Source: Mytilus edulis
Lineage: Eukaryota > Mollusca > Bivalvia > Mytilida > Mytilidae
Reading direction: 5' to 3'
Assembly: GCF_963676685.1 (NCBI RefSeq)
Contig: NC_092354.1
Coordinates: 16,436,746-16,500,745 of the forward strand
Length of the DNA: 64,000 bases
Positions 56,401 to 64,000 of this stretch are shown here, in pieces. Every line of letters begins with the position of its first letter. Positions within the stretch are counted from its first letter, which is position 1. Under the pieces are notes generated by a model. It did not search any database. It had not been told where the DNA came from and was given only the letters and a program-made list of their open reading frames with translations. A program made the position numbers and the translations under genes.

Positions 56401-59400
56401 CATTGAAGAACCATTGGTAGCCTTCGGCTGTTTTCTGCTCTTTGATCGGGTTATTTTCTCTTTGCATGACACATTCCCAATTTCCACAAAACTATTTTTA
56501 GCGTATCAATTTACAGTCAAACCTGTTTTAAGAAATCACTTAAGGAAGAACAAAGTGGTATTTGAAAACAGGTGGTCTTTTAACACAGGTTTTTGCTTAA
56601 AACAGGTGATCTCATTAAGCAGGTTTAACTGTATTTTAATCATAAATTTTATAATTGACCTTTAGGTGGGTAAAGTAAATCAAGTTTCCAATCATCGGGG
56701 ATTAAAACGTTTTTTATTGATCGTGGCGTGAATTAAAACTATAGTTTAAAAATGATTCAGACGTAAAAAAACGAGTTTACCAAACCAAATGATTTGTGTA
56801 AAATTCAGAGTTTGGAATTTAGACACTGCACATTAAAGATTTCAATTGTCAATTACTTCTGGGTATAAAAAAACAAAGAATTATTTTCCAACTTTTCAGT
56901 AAGAATTCTTTTCAAACTTTTTTCAGTAAGAATTCTTTTCAAACTTTTTTCAGTAAGAATTCTTTTCAAACTTTTTTCAGTAAGAATTCTTTTCAAACTT
57001 TTCAGTAAATTCTTTTAAAACTTTTTCAGTCTGTAAGAGAGATCCCGAAGGCTGCAATCTTTTCTGTCACAATGGATATATTTTGGGGGCAAATGGATGC
57101 CCAGAGTGTGCCTGTCGTGAAAAGAGCCGAAGTAAGTAGTACAAGTTTGAGCTTTCTAAAAAGCTATGGACTGCTTTGCTCTATCCTAATTTAAGAATGC
57201 TCGCTTGTCATGTTTTGGAATTTTTGTCAGATTTTCGGAATCCTCTGGTTTTATCCATTTGAATGCCTTAAAAAAATGCACATGGACCCCTATTCTTCTT
57301 ATAAATCTTTTACATGTATAATGAGAAGCCATTTGTAAAAGTTTTATAAAAAATTTTAATTATTTTTTAATAGTTTTTGAGAACTTGTCAATGATAAAGC
57401 TATGAAAAGTCGAGAACATTTTCCTGCCAAAATTTCAATGGCTAATATCTCTAAAACAAGTACATTTACCAATATATTTTTTTGCTTTTTTGCTTTTTTT
57501 GCTTCCTGTATTAATTCCCTATCAATATAAATTAGTGTTTTTTGAAAAGCATATTATTTTGAAACTTGAGAAGCGAACTCCCTTAATTAAGGAAATATGT
57601 GTGCATGTGGTTGTTGAATTTAGTATTGGAAATGTGGTATTTATAGATATTGATTGATAAAAAATGGATGTACTTTTAACATTTTAAGTGTGCGTTATAC
57701 ACCTATGTTTGTAGTAAGGAACATTGTTTAGCAAAGCAAATCGTGTAAATTGCAGAGTTACAAAGCAAATAAACACGTATTAAGAATTGATATTTCGATT
57801 TTGAATGTATCTGTGAACTATATGCAAAATAAAATTATCATGAATTAATGACAGTTGATTGGAACTGAAATACATAGTTAATTTTCCGGCATTTGATTTC
57901 TTATCCTGGACGAGAAAAGTTGGTATTTCTTTATCTCATTTAACACTGGCTTCAATGTCAACGCACTCACGATAAGTGTATAGGAGACAAGCGGTTTGGC
58001 TCAAATAAACCTTTTACTGCACGAAAATCGGAAAAGAAAACTTATCCCATTTTCGGATGGTCGTAACTTTAAGTTAAGTTACGACCATCCGCTTACCACC
58101 AGTGATTTAGGCCAACAGCTATTGCTGTATCTCAGCCGTCTCATAATGCAACCAATTATAATCTATCACGTGATAAATAATTAATTCAAGATGGCGTGCA
58201 TGTCACTGAAACTAATAGCTCCGCACCGTGATGCGAAGCAATAATTTATGTGTCTGTTGCCAATGATCGGAGAAGGATCTGCTTACCTTTGGACGATCAA
58301 TGCATTTGAATGGGGACATGTAGTTGGACCCCAATTCCTTTTTGTCCTGGTTTAGGACCCCCTTTTTAAAATGGCTTGTTCCGCCCCTGTGTGACTGCTG
58401 TGGATAGTAATCTTGGCATTGATAGTTAAAAGCCAATGCAAATTATTTCTGGTATGTTTATATTAGACTGCGTGCATGAAGCCGAGCCCCCAAATTTTAT
58501 GCTTATTTTATGTTACAAGTTTCACATATTTTTGCCGTTTCCTCCATTTTTGTTTCGTACTTTATAGATTTAATTTTGATAATCTTTTTAATTATGTGAA
58601 TATTAATGATTAAAATCTACATAATTAAAAAGGTTATCATTAAAATCCACATTATTAAAAAGTTATAAAAAAATAATGGCTAGCTTTAATCATTTTATCA
58701 TAAAAAAAAAACTTCCCATTTAAAATATATGTTGAACACGGTTGTAAAAAGCTACGTTTAAAAGATACATACCTGTCAACTGACCCGTATTCTGCGGGTG
58801 TGACCCGAGATTTTCACAATTATGAGGGATCACCCGGGACACCCGCCGGGTCATTCAAATAACCCGGGAATTCCGAAAATGACCCAATTTCACCCGTTTT
58901 TCTTAGCTTTGAGATTGATTTCACAAGTAATATTCCTTTGAAATACCGGCAAATTCGTAATTCTTCCATGAACAGGAAGTTCATTTAGCTATACAAACTG
59001 TCAAATTAAGTGACCAATTAAGTGTATGGCTTCACTTGACAGCTTTGGTGTCAAACAAACTGTTAATTAACACCAATTACCTTAGCTTTAGGTCGTAAAT
59101 AAATTGTAAACATATTTCAAATAGACGTCTAGAGTTACTTCCCCTTATTTGTCACCATTCAAAATTATTCCTCATATGTACGTTTTATGGGTGAAAAAGA
59201 TTAAATCATTAATAAATATAAAATTCAAATACATATTGAAAACTAAATTTTTATTATTTATTTACCTTTATACAATTTAAAAAAAAAAAGTTGAAATTTT
59301 TTTTTTACATTTATACCTTCTTTAACTATATTACTATATTTTATCACAGTCTAATTTCCTTCTATAGACAAAAATGGTATGTTTAAAGGCTCCATAGCCA

Positions 59401-62400
59401 GCAATCTCAAACATTTAAACTTTAATTGTTTATTTGGATGAATACAAATAGTAAAGAACATAATAAGTTACACAGAATTATAAAAATCTTTAAAAGTGCA
59501 ATGAAGTAATAATTAATAGGATTTAAAATGACCTAACCAAGTGAACATGCATTGATGTTGTGGTATCTTTGATATACTTTACAAGAAAATGTACCATAAA
59601 TACTGAAATTCAGGTCGAAAAAGTTCGTACGCGTTATGACCTGAGATTTGATTCTTCAATGCAGGTCATGACCTGCATTTTCATCGTCATAGGTTGACAG
59701 GTATGAAGATACCTTTTCTGAAATCCTCCAGACATGAAATCTGTTACAACTATTCTTCCTGTACAACACTTTACATACTTTCAAACCATGAGACTAAAAG
59801 CCCGCGATTTCGCGGTTGTGTTCTAGTGTAATTTTAATTATCGTTACTTTGTGCATTTTTCCTTTGATCTTTTTTTGTGATAATTTTCCATATCGTGCTA
59901 CTCGCTTGATCGCTAGAAACTAAGCAGGCATGTGGAGTTGCTAACGAAATTGACATGAAATTGACAACGTCTTGATAGGTAAAATAGCGATAAACAGATT
60001 ATTAACATTGGTCATCTCAACTCGATTGCCTTTCTCGCTTTCACCGTCCCGGCTCAAGCGAGAAAATCATCTCGTTGACATGATCAACGATAATCTATAA
60101 TTAAGTGTATCTAAATTATGTGTGTTTTAATTATGTGTATTTTAATTAACAGATGAAGATATAAGACGAGGATATTACGGTCGTCAAGTCAGACGAGGAT
60201 ATTACGGTCGTCAAGTCGGACAACAGGAAGAGGAGCTGGAAAACGGGTATGACAAATCTTTCCCCACACAAAGTGCATTAAGGGCATACGATACAGTTTT
60301 GAACCTGTATTTACAAGTTGATGAAAATTTGCATATAGGCTATTTTTTACCTCATTAATTTAAATATGTAATAAAAAATATACCTTCATGTGCTACTTTT
60401 TGAGTAAAATGAGTTCGAAATTTTGTATATTTGCTCAAAATTCAGATATGTGTCCGTATTTTCTTTTTCGAAAGAAAGACATAACTTTTTTGTTTTAAAA
60501 GATAAACACAAAATGGTTTTTGTTAAATAATCGGTAATTTCTGTATTTTATAAGTATCATTAAAAATTATGCAATTTTTATTCCGAAATAACTATATTTA
60601 TCAAACGTTCATGAATAGAGGAAAAAACGTCATTTTTTGCTGCATGTTTATCAAATAAAAAAAAATGCGCTATTTACAGGATTATAAAATTTGGGTCACA
60701 TAATCTCCTTGCAAAATGAAACAAATTGCTGTTTTAAAAAATAGGGGTCCATGCACTCATTTTCAAATTAAATCGGCTAGCATGATAAAAATCAGTCAAA
60801 AAATGCATCTTTTCCTGATATGTCAGAGTTTGACGTCGCGAAAATAACATTTTACGTTAGCAACGTCATTACCTTCCCTGTAACTGTATCGTATGCCCTT
60901 TAATAAGGGACGTCAACATCAAAAAACCAATGAAGGATAAAAAAAACTTAATTCAAATAGTTTGGGGTGGGTCAAAATTGGGGTGGGTCAAAATTGGGGT
61001 GGGTCAAAATTGCTGCAAGTTTTGTTTAATTGACATCGATTTAATATATATCCTTTTTGGTCAATCAGTTTTTCCCAAATTAAGTTAAGAAGGGGGGGGG
61101 GGGGGGGGTAGGGGGGTCAGTGAAAAATCTATATGAACAAGTTCCCTAAGGGGCCCAAGCTATCCATCTCCAATACAGAGTTATCGGTCCTTGCTCTTTA
61201 CATATGCAAAGCACGTGTGTTAGTAGTGAAACATTACATTTTTTCTATGTAAATAAAAAGTTTAATGTAAATTTAATTGTTAATCAGAATTGACAAGAGA
61301 GCAAGGACCTATAACTTTCATGGGAGGGATAACCTTAAGAGATATACGAAAAAATGTAATTGTATTTTTATTCAAACGAAAAATTGTAAGTTTATTTTTA
61401 TTCAAACGAAAAAATGTAAGTTTATTTTTAATTAAAAACAAATGAAAGTAATAGTGAGAGAAATAATGGGTTTTCGCAGCCAGTTGAGTTAGATTTTGTC
61501 AAAATTAGCTAACCTGAATTATTCACTTTGCTTTAAGTTTTCGAATACTTTCTGCCAATGATCACTTGAATTGAATGCTTCTTTTGGTCAATTCATTTTT
61601 GGGTGTAAAAGCGTTGTTCGAAGTAAATTTTGTATGAAGCGCTTCATACTGAAAAAAAAATACTAGAAGCATTTAATATTTTTAATATTTTCTTTAACTG
61701 GGCACTTTAATGTGAAAGCTCGTCACTATGAATCATTTTGAAATACAGAGTCATTCAGAATGACGCGATATTGCTGTTAGCCAATCAAAATAACGTATTT
61801 GTAATTACATGGGATGACATGATATTTGGAAAGCAGACAGAAGAGAAACAAATGAAAAATATTGAAAAAAGGGATAAAACGGGAATGTGTCCAGAACATT
61901 GTACATCGGTGTCAACACGCACTTGCATTTACTAATGTTCAGTGGACCGTGAAAGAGGGGTCAATACTCTTAATTTGTCATTGTAGTTAGAAAGATTATA
62001 TCACAATACACATTTTTTTAAGTGTTCAGTTGATTGGACTTCCAACTTCATCAAAAAACTACCTTGACCAAAGAACTCTATAATGAAGCGGGATGAACAA
62101 ACGGTCGTACGGACACTCCCCTGTCCCTAGGTGGGGCATAACTCCAATATAGAGAATTGAGGAATACAAAAATAAAATAGAAAACAAGAGAACACAATAC
62201 CAGATCATGCTGAATTAAGCAGGGTTTATTAATCGATTTATTTCACTTGACTTGGCGGAGTTTAACCGGTTCGCTCATAATAAACCAGTCCATCTATAGA
62301 TAGGGTGTTTTATGATAAACTCGTCAATGAAGTGTCCAGTCATTGTTTTGTAAATTCCTTTGATGACACTGATAGGTGATTAGAAATCAGTAATAATTAT

Positions 62401-62809
62401 AACGGGAATCATCCTTATCACACACATCTTCAAATAGACTGTCCTTATGCAAATTAAAACGTAAGCTCCGCCCGATCAGTTGAAATAACATTGGTAACAG
62501 TTCAAAACCGGCTTGTTTCGGGCTGATGTGCGGGAAAGGCGTTAAGTGGGTTCCTAATGTGTGAAATGAACTTCAAAAGCTTTCAACACAGTATCTACAT
62601 TTTACAGGACGATTGCACCTGCCATTTTGGATTTGTTTGAAAATCTTTTTTCTCATGACTGATATTGGTTTTTCTTTGTGATGCTGCATGCAATGCAGAT
62701 TTTGCCATGTATGATATTATTCTATAAACATATTATATGGACTTTAAAAAATATTCTAACTGTATACGAAAAAACTTGAAATGATTTTATCTTTTACAGA
62801 TCTGAATGA
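53434..62809 (+). CDS. Gene C: secreted WAP + antistasin-like small cysteine-rich protein
   Basis: Exons 53434-53481, 55648-55720, 56250-56375, 57030-57131, 60153-60246 and 62800-62809. All introns are GT-AG and the CDS is 453 nt (150 aa). Residues 1-19 are a signal peptide (MLRLALILSVFYLVAQVYG), followed by a short linker ending PGLPKRYY with a dibasic KR. Residues 45-82 hold eight cysteines including a CC pair and KCGNMC, the WAP four-disulfide-core pattern. Residues 84-111 follow C-x6-C-x3-C-x10-C-x2-C-x-C, the antistasin-like pattern. The tail has RRGYYGRQV and RGYYGRQV in tandem and an acidic end QQEEELENGSE. WAP and antistasin domains usually inhibit serine proteases, so a protease-inhibitor or shell/immune extracellular role is inferred, not shown. 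The short last coding exon is the least certain part: reading through donor 60246 gives GGTATGA, that is, a stop one codon later. Confidence 0.75.
53578..53754. mobile_element. Pogo-like MITE, copy 11
   Basis: 177 bp, first subfamily, TA flanks, gene C intron 1. Confidence 0.85.
54376..54474. mobile_element. 'GGGAGCTACC' MITE, half copy
   Basis: Only the right end is present (ggcaggac...tcctagcccccc...ggtagctccc, then TAA). Left truncated. Gene C intron 1. Confidence 0.7.
54475..55647. other. Gene C intron 1, distal part
   Basis: No exon seen. 55220-55350 is a low-complexity run of 'atcccga' motifs. The rest is unremarkable. Confidence 0.5.
55648..55720 (+). CDS. Gene C exon 2 (end of signal, linker)
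   Basis: 73 bp after acceptor ttcattttaag. Only the first of three successive GT donors (55721, 55744, 55759) keeps frame with exon 3. Encodes VYGFVSHQPPGLPKR and then YYDMVLHER. Confidence 0.65.
55711..55761 (+). repeat. Tandemly duplicated splice donor of gene C exon 2
   Basis: A 23-bp unit (aacgaggtaagggttctgca + ag) is repeated, giving GT donors at 55721, 55744 and a third at 55759; only the first keeps the reading frame. Confidence 0.75.
56250..56375 (+). CDS. Gene C exon 3 (WAP-like domain)
   Basis: 126 bp, phase 1 to 1, so the domain is a symmetric, shufflable exon. Eight cysteines: CMGF, LDC, QGC, EAC, YCC, KCG, NMC. The spacing after C2 is x5, x4, x5, 0, x4, x3. Donor C|GTAAGT. Confidence 0.8.
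56514..56631. mobile_element. Second foldback MITE family, copy 2 (118 bp)
   Basis: cagtcaaacctgttttaag at left and cttaaaac...aggtttaactg at right, TA on both sides. Gene C intron 3. Confidence 0.8.
56886..57029 (+). repeat. 27-bp tandem repeat carrying splice-acceptor motifs
   Basis: The unit contains ttcaaacttttttcag and taagaattctt; AG dinucleotides fall at 56899, 56926, 56953, 56980, 57005 and the used 57029. Confidence 0.85.
57030..57131 (+). CDS. Gene C exon 4 (antistasin-like domain)
   Basis: 102 bp, phase 1 to 1, also symmetric. CKRDPEGC, NLFC, HNGYILGANGC, PECAC matches the antistasin six-cysteine layout. The acceptor lies at the end of a tandem array of acceptor-like repeats (56886-57029). 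Confidence 0.8.
57190..57582. mobile_element. Diverged relative of the TTAA element
   Basis: Left ttaagaatgctcgcttgtca, right gagaagcgaactcccttaa, interior ttttggaatttttgtcag as in the 9425-9822 element. Gene C intron 4. Confidence 0.55.
58768..59705. mobile_element. 938-bp element 'CATACCTGTCAAC', 6-bp target AAGATA
   Basis: Ends catacctgtcaactgac and ggttgacaggtatg, AAGATA on both sides. The left part holds a GC-rich run of 'gacccg' and 'acccggg' motifs. Gene C intron 4. Confidence 0.7.
60153..60246 (+). CDS. Gene C exon 5 (RGYYGRQV repeat, acidic end)
   Basis: 94 bp, phase 1 to 2. A 27-bp unit is duplicated in frame (about 60165-60218), giving two copies of RGYYGRQV separated by arginines, then QQEEELEN. 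The dibasic RR sites could be processing sites (inference). Confidence 0.7.
60281..60899. mobile_element. 619-bp element 'AGGGCATACGATACAGTT', TTA target
   Basis: Ends agggcatacgatacagtt and aactgtatcgtatgccct, TTA on both sides. Begins 35 bp after gene C exon 5. No ORF. PIF/Harbinger-like by target length. Confidence 0.75.
60963..61012. repeat. 16-bp tandem repeat 'GGGGTGGGTCAAAATT'
   Basis: Three full copies in a row, gene C intron 5. Confidence 0.85.
61566..61812. repeat. Hairpin-headed repeat, copy 3 (decayed)
   Basis: ttgaattgaatgcttctttt ... tgggtgtaaaagcgttg, then 'gggcactttaatg' and 'gttagccaatcaaaataa', matching the other two copies. Gene C intron 5. Confidence 0.7.
62237..62497. 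repeat. ~265-bp dispersed repeat, copy 2
   Basis: The same sequence as 25772-26034, here standing alone in gene C intron 5. Confidence 0.75.
62800..62809 (+). CDS. Gene C exon 6 (last coding exon, tentative)
   Basis: Acceptor tatcttttacag followed by A TCT GAA TGA completes a Gly, then Ser, Glu and a stop. It adds two residues only. The good polypyrimidine tract and the phase fit support it, but so short an extension could be chance. Confidence 0.4.
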
Positions 62810-63504
62810 TATAGGAAGAGGAAACAAGAAAAAAAATTGATATGAAAAAACATAAAATGGAAAAACAATAATTAAAAAAATTGCAACTTGACTATTTTGT
62901 TTGGTTATTTCTTGTAGACATTCTGTCGTCACAATATTTGTTGACTGTCATGAAATAGGTAAACTCTTTCCCGGACTTGCCCAACTCGTTTTTTTAGGGG
63001 GAATACTGCCAAAGAGATGCCCAAGTTTGGATGTATAAATACGTAGACAAGTCTGGTACCGGTCGCAATAAGGAAATCAAATCCGATGATTTGTAGGAAG
63101 AGAAAAGTAGACTATATAAAAAAAAAGACGATGTGGTACATGTACAAGTATGATTGCCAATGAGACGAGACAACTCTCCAAGAGACCATAGTGACACAGA
63201 AATTGACAACTATAGGTCGCCGTACTGCCATGTTTATATAAACCGTTGTGATGTTACACTATCGTTTCAGTTGAGGACGAAGGTTGGTACCTATTAAAAC
63301 ATTTAAAACCACTACATTTGTCCAACACTTAGTCCGAAGTTAGTTGATGTGGTTCATAAGTGTTTCTCGTTTTTATATAGATTAGGCCGTTGGTTTTCCC
63401 ATTTGAATTAGTATTACACTTGTCTAGTCATTATTCGTGCCCTTTATAGCTTGCTGTTCGGTGTGAGCCAAGGTTCCGTGTTGAGGACCGTATATCTAAT
63501 TGAT

Positions 63505-63921
63505 GGTCCGAGACCACAAATATAGTCCCTAGTGTTGACAGTGGGTTACTTGCCATTAATTTTTATACCCCTTCCAAATTTATTTCTCCATGTTTAATGC
63601 CTCAAATTGCAAGTAGGGGGTGAAATTACACTGTAAAACATTTGGGTCCATAATTTTAAAGGAAAGTAGTGATTTTGTCCAGCTGAAAAAGGTTAAAAAT
63701 TAGCACTTCGGAAGCTGTCAAAAGATTTCAAGACGCCCTAAGCAAACAATTGTCCATATTTTGAGTTGGAGCCGATGAAGTTCTCTATAATTTTGATATA
63801 ATTTGTCCCAAAAGTAATACAACACACTAAAAAAATCATTGAGAAAGCGCAGGTGGGATTTTTTTAATTTTCATTTATGTTCTAAAAGAAATGCACTACG
63901 AAATAATTGTGGTCTCTGACC
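63505..63921. mobile_element. 417-bp element 'GGTCCGAGACCACAA', TGAT target
   Basis: Ends ggtccgagaccacaaatata and ttgtggtctctgacc; TGAT on both sides. It truncates the dispersed repeat at 63330-63490. Confidence 0.7.
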
Positions 63922-64000
63922 TGATATGCTCAGAATAGCCATTAAATGTTTGCCACTGGACGTTAACCAACAATAAATCACAATGGCGCTGTAAAGGCTT

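Noticed and set aside
56113..56487. 124-aa minus-strand ORF
   Set aside because: Antisense shadow of the WAP exon of gene C and the adjoining dispersed repeat.

Overview
The window looks like nuclear DNA of a marine bivalve, most likely a mussel (Mytilus or a close relative). It is AT-rich, its genes are split by GT-AG introns of 1 to 3 kb, it is crowded with miniature inverted-repeat elements, and it repeatedly carries a dispersed sequence ending in 'caatcataccacatcttc' that I associate with mussel genomes (species assignment is inference). A 100-base assembly gap lies at 37232-37331. No bacterial-type operon, rRNA or CRISPR array is present.

Three spliced plus-strand genes can be assembled because every exon joins in frame with consensus splice sites. 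Gene A (8614-16157, 219 aa) and gene B (24693-33364, 229 aa) are tandem paralogues with the same six-exon plan: signal peptide, two cysteine-rich modules of two exons each, and a hydrophobic C-terminal tail that suggests GPI anchoring. The modules have the same intron phases (1-2-1), so the protein seems to have arisen by an internal two-exon duplication before the whole gene was duplicated. I do not recognise the family. Gene C (53434-62809, 150 aa) encodes a small secreted protein with a WAP-like eight-cysteine domain, an antistasin-like six-cysteine domain, and a basic-Tyr tail with a 9-residue repeat. It is a candidate protease inhibitor.

Mobile elements fill the rest. 1-8.6 kb holds tRNA-derived SINE copies, dispersed repeats and a decayed PIF/Harbinger element (6123-7597). 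9-31 kb (genes A and B and their spacer) holds ten of the window's eleven copies of a pogo-like MITE, usually 177 bp with TA target sites, plus TTAA, Mutator-like, hAT-like and other elements. 33.4-44 kb is intergenic and contains a truncated LINE reverse transcriptase, 'GGGAGCTACC' MITEs and a 160-bp GC-rich palindrome. 44116-50876 is one large foldback element with very long terminal inverted repeats, arrays of palindromic 21-22 bp units at both ends, a nested 0.5-kb palindrome and a 6-bp target duplication; I could not place it in a known superfamily. 51-53 kb holds duplicated hairpin elements, and gene C introns carry further MITEs.

Transposition marks the genes directly: MITEs sit 13 and 19 bp beyond splice donors in genes A and B, a minisatellite runs into the exon-1 acceptor of gene B, and in gene C short tandem duplications have multiplied a splice donor and a splice acceptor.
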